Source of the DNA: Neorhizobium galegae bv. orientalis str. HAMBI 540
Lineage (GTDB): Bacteria > Pseudomonadota > Alphaproteobacteria > Rhizobiales > Rhizobiaceae
Assembly (NCBI RefSeq): GCF_000731315.1
Contig: NZ_HG938353.1
Coordinates: 2,852,001 to 2,916,000 of the forward strand
DNA: 64,000 nt
Direction: 5' to 3'
Part shown: positions 55,333-63,810 of the stretch, piece after piece
How positions within the stretch are numbered: position 1 is the first letter of the stretch
Layout of the letters: every line of letters starts with the position of its first letter
Position numbers and translations under genes: made by a program
The notes under the pieces: generated by a model
Told to the model about the DNA's origin: nothing
The model's input: only the letters and a program-made list of their open reading frames with translations
Database searches by the model: none

Positions 55333-57603
55333 ATGCTGGTTACGGAACAGTCCCCCACGGTTACCAACCCTCCGGTCACCAGCCCCCTGGTCACCAAACC
55401 AACGCCGGCCAAGCAGGGGGCGGGCAGGGCGATGCGCTCCGGAAGGGTTATCGGCTGCCGCGTCGACGAGACAACCCTGCTCATTATCGGCCTCGGCCAA
55501 GTTCCTGCCGGCGACGTGACGGTTGGCGTCGGCGAAAATCAGACCGATACGCGAAATGCATTTGTCTCGGAATGGCGATTGGCCGCATCCTCACCGCGGG
55601 CCAAGCACGGCTTTGCGGCGCTCCTTCCGGCAGGGGACACGGACCTTGCCATGACCACGATACGCTTCGGAGAGAAGGAGACGGGCACGCCCTACATCTT
55701 TGCGCCCCGTCTTGCCTCAACGGAGGAAGCGGCCGCGCTCATGCTCGAGTCCGCCGGATCTCAGTCGGCCGCCGTCATAAACCGGCTCGTAGACGCTCTG
55801 ATGACCGGCAATCTCAGCCGCCGCAGGCTTCTCACCATAACCACGCTTTTACAGGCGACCCACGCCACTGATGGCTTCGTCGAGGTGATCGGCGAGAGCC
55901 ATGATGGCGTGACATTCCTGCAGGGCTGGAGCCGCGGCATGGCACCCGGGCCTTGCCGGATATCCCTGATCAGCAAGGCGACACCGATGGTCGCGGAATG
56001 CGGTATTGCCACCTTTACACGTCCCGACGCTCCTGATGGTGCCGCTGGTTTTGTCGGCCTTCTCGAGACGAACGAGGCTGCCCGCGCTGCCGACATTGAA
56101 GGTCTGATCTTTCGAGGGCGCGCCGGTTGGAGGCATGTTGCGGTCCACCCTCGAAAACGCATCGCCGATCCGCAGGAAACCCCCGAGCATATCCGGTCGG
56201 TCCTGATGCGCACCCACGGCACGCCGGACGTGCTCCTGTCGCTGCGCGCCGCCGCCAATAGCTTCGAGGGCAAGGAAACCGTCTCCGGCCTGCCCTATCT
56301 CGTCCGGATGGGGATAGACAGCATATTCGAGGCCGATGCGGGAAATCTCCTCATCTCCGGCTGGCTGTATGACCCCGATGGCCACGTCGCGACAGTTAAG
56401 CTGCGCCGACGCAATGCTGCAATCCGCCTCGACGAACACTGGACGCGCTTCGATCGCCCCGACGTCGCGGACAGTTTCAACGACCAGACGCACCTTGTGC
56501 CGGGTCTCCGGGGAGATCAGCGCGCCCACGGCTTCGTTGCCCATGCCCAGTTACCGGGCGAAGATCCAGGCGCGTCCCTTTATTTCGAGCTGACGCTGCA
56601 GGATTCGCGCCGTGCTTTTCTGCCGGTCAAACCGACACACCTTTCGGCACGTACAGCGGCATTGCGCCAGATCGGCTCGATCGATCCCGCCAACAGCGCA
56701 CTGCCGGCGATCGTCGATACACAGGTTGTCCCGTTCCTCGCACGATCATCAGGAAGATCAGCGCCGATCATCGAAACGATCGTAGACGCCGGATTCTTCG
56801 ATGAGGAAAACGGCCTGCCGATCATCATCGGCGTAGGCGAGAGCGAGGAGGACATCTCCCCGCTGCTTGCCCTGCTCGCACTCGATCCGGAAACCCGGGG
56901 CGCGCCAATCGTGATCGCCATGCCTGCCGAGCGGTTTCGCAGGCAGGCCGCCCGCATCAAGGAGCTCGCGCGCTTCTATCGCCTTTCGGTCAGGTTGGTA
57001 TCGACGAAGGGAACGGGCGACGTCTACGACATGCTGGAAGCGGGCACGCAGGCGCTTTCCTGTGAAACGGTCGTATCGCTCTCCGCCTCGCTGATCCCGC
57101 ACGGGACAGGCTGGTATGGCAAGCTCGTGGCCGCGGCTTCCACGATGAAAGGAAGCATCATCTCGCCCGTCCTGGCTTACGAAGACCATTCGGTTCGCTG
57201 GGCGGGAAGCTGGATCGACGACGGCAACGACGACCAGCCGGTCGTCGGCCGCTACGCCGGATATCCGCTCAAAGCGGTTACCGACATGAACGTGACCCAC
57301 ATCGCAGCGGCCTCGCTCGAATGCTGCATCATGCCCCGCGACGCCCTGTCGGGTGCGGGCAGCTTCTGCGGTGGCTATCTGGGTGCGCAGGAAAAGGGTG
57401 TGGATCTAGGCCTCCGCCTCAGCCGGTCCGGGTTCGACTCCTATTTGCTGCCGTCCGTGCAGATGTGGGGCTGCGACGACGCACGCGCCGGCGATAGTCC
57501 TGCGATGGCGGCTTTGGTGGAAGAGATCGACCGGAAGATCTTCAAGAGCCAATGGCTGCCTATCCTCACCCTTGAAAAGCACCTGGAAAAGAGGCCCGCA
57601 TGA
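55333..57603 (+). CDS. wgeF: Multi-module protein with degenerate GT2 domain
   Basis: 756 residues from the ATG at 55333 with GGGAGGG upstream; a TTG at 55312 overlapping the wgeE stop is an alternative. Three copies of a beta-type module are seen: about 36-100, 180-245 (FLQGWSRGMAPGPCR) and 328-410 (LLISGWLYDPDGHVATVKLR, HGFVAHAQLPG). The last about 270 residues follow the GT2 plan of WgeB, but the DxD position is SLSASLIPHG and the GGF-acidic motif is weak, so it is probably not catalytic. Position matches ExpE6. No membrane segment. Confidence 0.72.
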   Translation: MLVTEQSPTVTNPPVTSPLVTKPTPAKQGAGRAMRSGRVIGCRVDETTLLIIGLGQVPAGDVTVGVGENQTDTRNAFVSEWRLAASSPRAKHGFAALLPAGDTDLAMTTIRFGEKETGTPYIFAPRLASTEEAAALMLESAGSQSAAVINRLVDALMTGNLSRRRLLTITTLLQATHATDGFVEVIGESHDGVTFLQGWSRGMAPGPCRISLISKATPMVAECGIATFTRPDAPDGAAGFVGLLETNEAARAADIEGLIFRGRAGWRHVAVHPRKRIADPQETPEHIRSVLMRTHGTPDVLLSLRAAANSFEGKETVSGLPYLVRMGIDSIFEADAGNLLISGWLYDPDGHVATVKLRRRNAAIRLDEHWTRFDRPDVADSFNDQTHLVPGLRGDQRAHGFVAHAQLPGEDPGASLYFELTLQDSRRAFLPVKPTHLSARTAALRQIGSIDPANSALPAIVDTQVVPFLARSSGRSAPIIETIVDAGFFDEENGLPIIIGVGESEEDISPLLALLALDPETRGAPIVIAMPAERFRRQAARIKELARFYRLSVRLVSTKGTGDVYDMLEAGTQALSCETVVSLSASLIPHGTGWYGKLVAAASTMKGSIISPVLAYEDHSVRWAGSWIDDGNDDQPVVGRYAGYPLKAVTDMNVTHIAAASLECCIMPRDALSGAGSFCGGYLGAQEKGVDLGLRLSRSGFDSYLLPSVQMWGCDDARAGDSPAMAALVEEIDRKIFKSQWLPILTLEKHLEKRPA

Positions 57604-58919
57604 ACGAGCAGCTTCGCGTCCTTGTCGTCTCGCATGCACATCCGTCTGTCTCGCTCGGCGGAGCGGAAATCGCGTCCCACAACCTGCATCTCGGTCTGAA
57701 AGCATTACCGAACGTGGAATCGGTTTATCTGGCTCGGATCGGACACCCGGTGCCGCGGCACGCCGCATCCGCGCTGATGAGCCTGCGCCTTGTCGAGGAC
57801 GAATTGCTGTTCCACACGGACGATTACGACCACTTCTTCCTGTCCACCGGCGATACCCGGGCGATCAGCCAGGACCTCTTGCGCTTTGCGCGCGATCTGA
57901 GGCCCCATGTCATCCACTTCCATCATGTTCTCGGTATCGGCCTCGAAGCGCTCTATGCTTTGCGAGAAGCGTTTCCGCACGCCGCCATTATCGTCACGTT
58001 CCATGAATATCTGTCGATCTGCCACAATCACGGGCAGATGGTGAAACGGCCTTCCGGCCAGCTCTGCGAAACAGCGTCCCCCGTCGCCTGCCACGGCTGC
58101 TTTCCCGAGATCCCCGTCTCGCGCTTCCTGAAGCGGGAACTGTTCGCCCGCGGCATGCTCGGCCTTGCTGACGCTTTCATCTCCCCCAGCCGGTTCCTGG
58201 CGGATCGCTACGCCGCATGGGGCATCGAAAGAGACAAGATCAGCGTGATCGAAAACGGCATCGCCATGGAAACAGCGGCGCCCGCGCGCGAGGTTCAAGG
58301 TCTCAAGCCGCGCCGCAATCGCTTTGCCTATTTTGGACAAATGACTCCATTCAAGGGCGCCGATATCCTGATCGACGCCGTCTCGCGTATCCCGAAGGAG
58401 ATATGGGGCGAAGACTCGTGCCTGATGATCTTCGGCGGCAATCTTGAGCGACAGCCGGTCGAATTCCAGGAACGGATCAAGAAGCTCATCGCCGACGCCG
58501 GCAACCGCGTTCGCTTCTACGGCGCCTACCAGAACGCGGACGTGCCGCGTCTCATGCGTTCCGTCGACTGGGTGGTTCTGCCGTCAGTCTGGTGGGAAAA
58601 CTCACCCGTCGTCATCCAGGAAGCGCTGCTCCACCGCAGGCCGATGATCTGCTCGGATATCGGCGGAATGGCCGAGAAGGTGCGTGACGGAAAGGATGGC
58701 CTGCACTTTCGCGCAGGCAGCAGCCAGGATCTCGCAGATCGCATCGTTGAGGTTCTGGGCGATGACAAAATCTGGGAGCGGCTGCGCGTTTCCCTGCGCC
58801 AACCCGCCGACCGCGCCGCCTGCGCGCGGGAACACGTCAAACTCTATCGCACATTGCTGCGGCGGAAACTCGATGCTGCGATCGCCGAGAGCCCCAAGCT
58901 TCTCTCGACCGCGCTTTAA
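57600..58919 (+). CDS. wgeG: GT4 glycosyltransferase, WgeD paralogue
   Basis: 439 residues. LRVLVVSHAHPSVSLGGAEI, VIHFHHVLGIGLEALYAL, the Cys insert CETASPVACHGCFPEIP, donor domain FAYFGQMTPFKGADILIDAV and VVLPSVWWENSPVVIQEALL. Overlaps wgeF by 4 bases (ATGA). Position and type match ExpE7. No ExpE8-like acetyltransferase follows; the next gene is leftward. Confidence 0.85.
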   Translation: MNEQLRVLVVSHAHPSVSLGGAEIASHNLHLGLKALPNVESVYLARIGHPVPRHAASALMSLRLVEDELLFHTDDYDHFFLSTGDTRAISQDLLRFARDLRPHVIHFHHVLGIGLEALYALREAFPHAAIIVTFHEYLSICHNHGQMVKRPSGQLCETASPVACHGCFPEIPVSRFLKRELFARGMLGLADAFISPSRFLADRYAAWGIERDKISVIENGIAMETAAPAREVQGLKPRRNRFAYFGQMTPFKGADILIDAVSRIPKEIWGEDSCLMIFGGNLERQPVEFQERIKKLIADAGNRVRFYGAYQNADVPRLMRSVDWVVLPSVWWENSPVVIQEALLHRRPMICSDIGGMAEKVRDGKDGLHFRAGSSQDLADRIVEVLGDDKIWERLRVSLRQPADRAACAREHVKLYRTLLRRKLDAAIAESPKLLSTAL

Positions 58920-59002
58920 GGACACCCATCTTAGGAAACGCCAAGAGGACCGTCCTTCTTCGCGACGATGGCCTTGTCCGGACAGACTCGGCAACATTCG
59001 GA

Positions 59003-59956
59003 TCACGAATGCAAGGCACCTGCCGCTCTGAGCCCCGCGATACGACCATCCAGTTCCTCCAGCCGACGGCCGAAGCCAAGATTGTCCGGCTGATACGCCA
59101 TGGCGTCCGCAAGCATGGCTCGCGCCGTCACAAGCTCACCGTCGCGAATATGGCGGTTGGCCCGATGGTAGAGGAAGTTTGCCTGCTCGACAGGAGAGAA
59201 ATCCGGGCCGAAGCGCGCGTGAAACCGGTCGGCCCAGGCCCGATGCCGAGCAATCGCCGTCATGGCGATCTGATAGGGCCGCATTGGCGCGGTCACGCGC
59301 GCTGCGCGGGCGAGACCGCGCAGACCCGGAAGATCGTCTCCGCGGCAGGCCTCGATCACCGACAGCGCGCGCGCCGTCCCGGTAAAGGCGCGAACGGTGC
59401 CATGGCCGGTCATATGGACAGGCACCAGCTGGGTCCGCTCCTGTAGCGCCGCGATCCGAACCGCGTGTTGGTGATCGACGGCGTGAAACGGATCGAAGAA
59501 CAGATAGGCCCGGCCGGCCGCGTGATCAGGCGCGATCCCCATATTGGCGTGGAGATCGGGCGAGAAATGGCGGGTAAACCTGCCATCGAAAGGAACGGCT
59601 TTCGGATCGATTGAGACTTGCGGGCAAAAAGCGACGGCAACTGTGGCGTTGAAGCGCCTCCGATACCGCAACGCTGCATAGCCGCCCTGCGAGTGCCCGT
59701 AGAGGATCCGCTCCGATGCCGCGTGAAGGATAGGCGCGGCCGCCTCGACAGCCTTGACGACGCTCGCCGCCGGAAACCAGTTCGGCCGCCGGCTGATGAA
59801 GCCAAGCGCCGAAATGTCGGCCTTCTCGCACAATCGCTGCCCCCAGAAACGACTGCCGTTCGCCCTCATTTCCATTTCGTTAAATGTGACGAGAAGATAG
59901 GGAGACGACCCGGAACGATGTATCACCTCCAAGTTTTCGTCTGAAAATATGATCAT
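59003..59956 (-). CDS. Alpha/beta-hydrolase with helical C-terminal tail
   Basis: 317 residues. The nucleophile elbow is LYGHSQGGYAALRYRRRF, with later Asp (FFDPFHAVD) and His (HMTGHGTV) as candidate triad members. The last about 90 residues (FSPVEQANFLYHRANRHIRD ... ARAMLADAMAYQPDNLGFGR) resemble TPR helices. No signal peptide. It ends 83 bases after wgeG and starts at the gap holding site D, so it is probably part of the polysaccharide regulon. Acyl or acetyl ester removal is a guess. Confidence 0.7.
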   Translation of the reverse strand: MIIFSDENLEVIHRSGSSPYLLVTFNEMEMRANGSRFWGQRLCEKADISALGFISRRPNWFPAASVVKAVEAAAPILHAASERILYGHSQGGYAALRYRRRFNATVAVAFCPQVSIDPKAVPFDGRFTRHFSPDLHANMGIAPDHAAGRAYLFFDPFHAVDHQHAVRIAALQERTQLVPVHMTGHGTVRAFTGTARALSVIEACRGDDLPGLRGLARAARVTAPMRPYQIAMTAIARHRAWADRFHARFGPDFSPVEQANFLYHRANRHIRDGELVTARAMLADAMAYQPDNLGFGRRLEELDGRIAGLRAAGALHS

Positions 59957-60332
59957 ACGGCCACCATTAAGCGAGCTCGGAATAAAATTAATTCAAATTT
60001 TGAACTATAGTTGTTCCATAACGTAATCATGCGCAAAATGTTGTTTAACATCAATAACAGATTTACACGAATGACTGGAATATATATTCATTAAGCTCCC
60101 TATTTCTGGCTATAGGGCTTTATTGGGGCTTGGAGAAACCAAATCACGCCCCAACGTTCGCACAAGATGTTTCTCGCCTGCATTCGTTACCCTGGAGACA
60201 ATGAGACCGGTTTCGTTGCAACGGCACAAAACGAAAAAGCCCTTTGGAGATGTCACGAATGATCCAGTGAACGCGGCCGGATATGTCCATCACGTGGTTG
60301 AGATGACCTAGCGGTCTGAGTGCGAGGAAGAC
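59957..60332. other. AT-rich divergent promoter gap
   Basis: 376 bases between the leftward hydrolase and rightward rfbC. The first 130 bases are strongly AT-rich and hold site D. TTGGGGC (60123-60129) and GCCCCAA (60148-60154) may form a leader hairpin. A 62-codon frame at 60123 has no ribosome site and no recognisable product. Otherwise nothing seen. Confidence 0.55.
59992..60004. promoter_or_regulatory. Operator candidate D (hydrolase-rfbC promoter gap)
   Basis: TTCAA ATT TTGAA: the same five-base arms and three-base spacer as sites A-C. It lies 36 bases before the leftward hydrolase start and about 330 bases before rfbC. Confidence 0.65.
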
Positions 60333-60905
60333 ATGCAATTTGAACGAACGAAAATCCCCGACGTCGTGCTGGTGACGCCCCAAAGAAATGGAGACCATCG
60401 CGGATATTTTTCAGAGACTTTTCGGTCTGACGTCTTTGGTCAAAACATCGGCGCCTTCAATTTCGTCCAGGATAACCAGTCGCTTTCAGTAGAAGCTGGA
60501 ACGGTGAGAGGATTGCACTTTCAGATTGAACCTCGCGCTCAAGGAAAGCTGGTCCGTTGCATCGCCGGTGCCATCCTCGACGTCGCAGTCGACATCCGGA
60601 GAGGCTCACCAACTTTTGGACAATATGTCCAGGCGGAACTGACCGCCGAGAACGGTTGCCAAGTCTGGCTTCCGGCCGGGTTTGCGCATGGGTTCTGCAC
60701 TCTCCAGCCCAACAGTGTCATCTCCTACAAGGTCACGGACTACTACAGCAGCGACCATGACCGTGGAATATTATGGAACGACCCGGAGCTCAATATCATC
60801 TGGCCCGTGACGGCGGAAAGCGCCGTGCTTTCGCAGAAAGATCGGATGCAACCACGTCTCGCCGAGCTTGAGACGACTTCATTCACAATAGCTGGTGGCA
60901 GCTAG
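60333..60905 (+). CDS. rfbC: dTDP-4-dehydrorhamnose 3,5-epimerase
   Basis: 190 residues, cupin fold. [40 protein letters not shown] with the catalytic His, [30 protein letters not shown] and the Tyr-containing [15 protein letters not shown]. Third-step enzyme of dTDP-rhamnose synthesis. First gene of rfbCBDA. In the S. meliloti exp locus homologues of these four genes close the wga operon; here they stand apart at the opposite end. Confidence 0.92.
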   Translation: MQFERTKIPDVVLVTPQRNGDHRGYFSETFRSDVFGQNIGAFNFVQDNQSLSVEAGTVRGLHFQIEPRAQGKLVRCIAGAILDVAVDIRRGSPTFGQYVQAELTAENGCQVWLPAGFAHGFCTLQPNSVISYKVTDYYSSDHDRGILWNDPELNIIWPVTAESAVLSQKDRMQPRLAELETTSFTIAGGS

Positions 60906-60915
60906 GGAGCATGCA

Positions 60916-61977
60916 ATGCGCGTCCTCGTTACCGGCGGAGCCGGATTCATCGGGTCGGCTGTCGTGCGTCATCTGGTTCTGGTCAGAAACTACGACGTCT
61001 TGACCGTAGACAAGCTGACTTATGCCGGCAACGTAGCGTCGCTCGCCACCGTCGAAAACAACCCGCTGCATCGTTTCCTTCAGGCAGACATTTGCAATCG
61101 AGCGGCGATGCAGGAGGCGTTCGACAGTTTCAAACCCGACCGAGTCATGCATCTGGCGGCAGAGAGCCATGTGGACCGCTCTATAACTGGCGCCCGCGAC
61201 TTCATCGAAACCAACGTCGTCGGCTCATTTACCTTGCTGGAGACCGCCCGGCACTACTGGCAGGATCTCTTCGGCAAAGCGAAAACAGACTTCCGCTTTG
61301 TCCACGTCTCTACCGACGAGGTGTATGGCTCTCTCGGCAAAGACGGATTGTTTACCGAAGAAACCCCCTACGATCCCTCTTCTCCCTATTCAGCTTCCAA
61401 AGCAGCCTCTGATCACCTGGCCAAAGCGTGGGGCCGCACCTATGGCATGCCGGTTATTGTCTCCAACTGCTCGAACAATTACGGCCCGTATCACTTCCCT
61501 GAAAAACTGATCCCGCTGATTGTGCTGAATGCTCTTGAGAGCAAATCACTGCCAGTTTACGGCAACGGCGCCAATATCCGCGACTGGCTATTTGTCGAGG
61601 ACCACGCAAGGGCGCTGGACCTCATCGTCGAACGCGGCAGGATCGGCGAAACATACAATATCGGCGGCCGCAATGAGCGGAGCAACATAGAGGTGGTCAA
61701 GCGCATCTGCTCGATCATGGATACTCTGCGGCCGCAGAAAGCCCCACACGAGCGACTGATCACATATGTCAGGGACCGGCCCGGGCATGACGCACGCTAC
61801 GCGATCGACGCCACGAAGCTTGAGGCGGAATTGGGTTGGAAGGCAGAAGAAAACTTCGATACCGGGATCGAAAAGACGGTCAACTGGTACCTGGAAAACG
61901 AATGGTGGTGGGCGCCGCTTCGTCAGGGATACGGCGGAGGCCGGCTCGGCCTCCTTAACGGATCCGGAGGCAAATGA
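60916..61977 (+). CDS. rfbB: dTDP-glucose 4,6-dehydratase
   Basis: 353 residues. NAD motif [42 protein letters not shown] with the catalytic Thr-Asp-Glu, [15 protein letters not shown] and [20 protein letters not shown] lies before the ATG at 60916. It makes dTDP-4-keto-6-deoxyglucose. It overlaps rfbD by 4 bases. Confidence 0.95.
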   Translation: MRVLVTGGAGFIGSAVVRHLVLVRNYDVLTVDKLTYAGNVASLATVENNPLHRFLQADICNRAAMQEAFDSFKPDRVMHLAAESHVDRSITGARDFIETNVVGSFTLLETARHYWQDLFGKAKTDFRFVHVSTDEVYGSLGKDGLFTEETPYDPSSPYSASKAASDHLAKAWGRTYGMPVIVSNCSNNYGPYHFPEKLIPLIVLNALESKSLPVYGNGANIRDWLFVEDHARALDLIVERGRIGETYNIGGRNERSNIEVVKRICSIMDTLRPQKAPHERLITYVRDRPGHDARYAIDATKLEAELGWKAEENFDTGIEKTVNWYLENEWWWAPLRQGYGGGRLGLLNGSGGK

Positions 61978-62921
61978 TGCCCCGGCGGTATGTGGTCACC
62001 GGGCGTGGCGGGCAGGTCGCGCAGTCTCTGATCGAGCGAGCCGACCGCCACGGCGAGATAGAAATTATTCCGCTCGCAAGACCCAATCTCGACCTTGCCG
62101 ATCTAGGAACGATCGAAAAAGCTCTTGTGGAAGCGAGACCTGAACTGATCATTTCCGCTGCCGCCTATACCGCCGTCGACCAAGCGGAAAGCGACGTCGC
62201 CAAAGCTTTTCTCGTCAACAGCGCGGCCATAGATGAGATCGGTCGCGTCGCGACCAAGCTCAACGTGCCGATTATTCACTTGTCGACGGACTATGTCTTC
62301 GACGGCAGCAAGACTTCGCCTTATCATGAGAGCGACCCCGTAGCGCCCCTCAGTGTTTATGGTCAATCGAAGCTTGAGGGCGAACGTCGTCTGATCTCAT
62401 CGGGGGCAGATTACGTCATCCTCAGGACCGCGTGGGTCTACAGCCCCTTTAACAAGAACTTTTTGCGCACGATGTTACATCTTGCTGAAAGTCGTGACGA
62501 ACTCAATGTCGTCGCCGATCAATACGGCAATCCAACATCTGCACTCGATATCGCCGATGCCATATTAACGGTTGCCGACAATTTGCTGTCGTCACGGGAC
62601 GGACGCCTGCGCGGTATATTTCACATAGCGGGAAGCGGTGAGGCCAGTTGGGCAGACTTTGCTTCCGAGATCTTCCGCATATCTGTCGAGATGGGTGGCC
62701 CGTCAGCGATGGTCCGTCCGATCCCGACTGCGCAATATCCAACACCGGCTCGCAGGCCAAACAATTCGAGGCTGGATTGCAGCAAACTCGAAAGGGTTCA
62801 CGGTGTCCGTCTGCCAAACTGGAAAATCGCGACTGCGACTACATTGCAAAGGCTCTTGGCCGGCGATGCGCCGGAAAAACAGGCCGGCATGGAAAAGGCA
62901 TCCGAGGAGAACTGTCGATGA
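61974..62921 (+). CDS. rfbD: dTDP-4-dehydrorhamnose reductase
   Basis: 315 residues. [68 protein letters not shown] and [16 protein letters not shown] are all family features. ATGA overlap with rfbB. The final 20 residues (KASEENCR end) are hydrophilic and variable. Confidence 0.93.
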   Translation: MMPRRYVVTGRGGQVAQSLIERADRHGEIEIIPLARPNLDLADLGTIEKALVEARPELIISAAAYTAVDQAESDVAKAFLVNSAAIDEIGRVATKLNVPIIHLSTDYVFDGSKTSPYHESDPVAPLSVYGQSKLEGERRLISSGADYVILRTAWVYSPFNKNFLRTMLHLAESRDELNVVADQYGNPTSALDIADAILTVADNLLSSRDGRLRGIFHIAGSGEASWADFASEIFRISVEMGGPSAMVRPIPTAQYPTPARRPNNSRLDCSKLERVHGVRLPNWKIATATTLQRLLAGDAPEKQAGMEKASEENCR

Positions 62922-63781
62922 AGGGTATCATTCTGGCTGGCGGCAACGGGACGCGTCTGCATCCGATGACGCTTGTCACGTCGAAACAGTTAATGCCCGT
63001 CTACGACAAGCCGATGATCTATTATCCGCTCTCCACGTTGATGCTGGCCGGAATACGCGATATCCTGATCATCTGCACACCGCATGATCTGCCAGATTTT
63101 CGCAGCCTGTTGGGTGATGGTTCGGCTTGGGGAATCTCGCTCTCCTATGCGGAACAGCCTTCACCTGCAGGTCTTGCTCAAGCCTACATCATCGGTGCCG
63201 ATTTTGTCGGATCGGATCAGTCCTGCCTCATCCTCGGCGATAACATTTTCTACGGCCATGGCATCACCGAGCTTTTTGAAAGCGCTGCGGCGCGCGGCGA
63301 CGGTGCGACCGTGTTCGCCTATCATGTCCACGATCCGGAACGTTATGGCGTCGTGGAGTTCGACAAGGCAATGAAGGCGATCTCGATCGTCGAAAAGCCG
63401 ACGGTACCGAAATCCAACTGGGCGGTTACCGGGCTCTATTTTTATGACAAGGACGTGGTCGACATTGCCGCAAACCTCAAGCCGTCGCTGCGCGGTGAAC
63501 TGGAGATCACCGATGTCAACCGAGTCTATCTCGAACGTGGCAAGTTGAACGTCGAACAGATGGGCCGCGGTTTTGCGTGGCTCGACACCGGCACGCCCGA
63601 AAGTTTGTTGGAAGCAGGGAATTTTGTCGGCACTCTGCAGAAGCGGCAGGGCATCAAGATCAACAGCCCTGAAGAGGTAGCCTGGCGCAGGGGCTTTATA
63701 GATGACAACCAGCTGGAGGCTGTCGGCAAGAAGCTGGGCAAAAGCGAATATGGCAGATATCTACAAACGCTTTGCAGGTAA
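62918..63781 (+). CDS. rfbA: Glucose-1-phosphate thymidylyltransferase
   Basis: 287 residues. Nucleotide-binding start [72 protein letters not shown] and the end [11 protein letters not shown]. Makes dTDP-glucose, feeding RfbB. ATGA overlap with rfbD. Last intact gene of the locus. Confidence 0.95.
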   Translation: MKGIILAGGNGTRLHPMTLVTSKQLMPVYDKPMIYYPLSTLMLAGIRDILIICTPHDLPDFRSLLGDGSAWGISLSYAEQPSPAGLAQAYIIGADFVGSDQSCLILGDNIFYGHGITELFESAAARGDGATVFAYHVHDPERYGVVEFDKAMKAISIVEKPTVPKSNWAVTGLYFYDKDVVDIAANLKPSLRGELEITDVNRVYLERGKLNVEQMGRGFAWLDTGTPESLLEAGNFVGTLQKRQGIKINSPEEVAWRRGFIDDNQLEAVGKKLGKSEYGRYLQTLCR

Positions 63782-63810
63782 ATCTAGTATTCGTAACACC
63801 AATTTACCAG

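Noticed and set aside
60123..60311. 62-codon plus-strand frame before rfbC
   Set aside because: No ribosome site, no hydrophobic or domain pattern, and it overlaps a likely leader hairpin.
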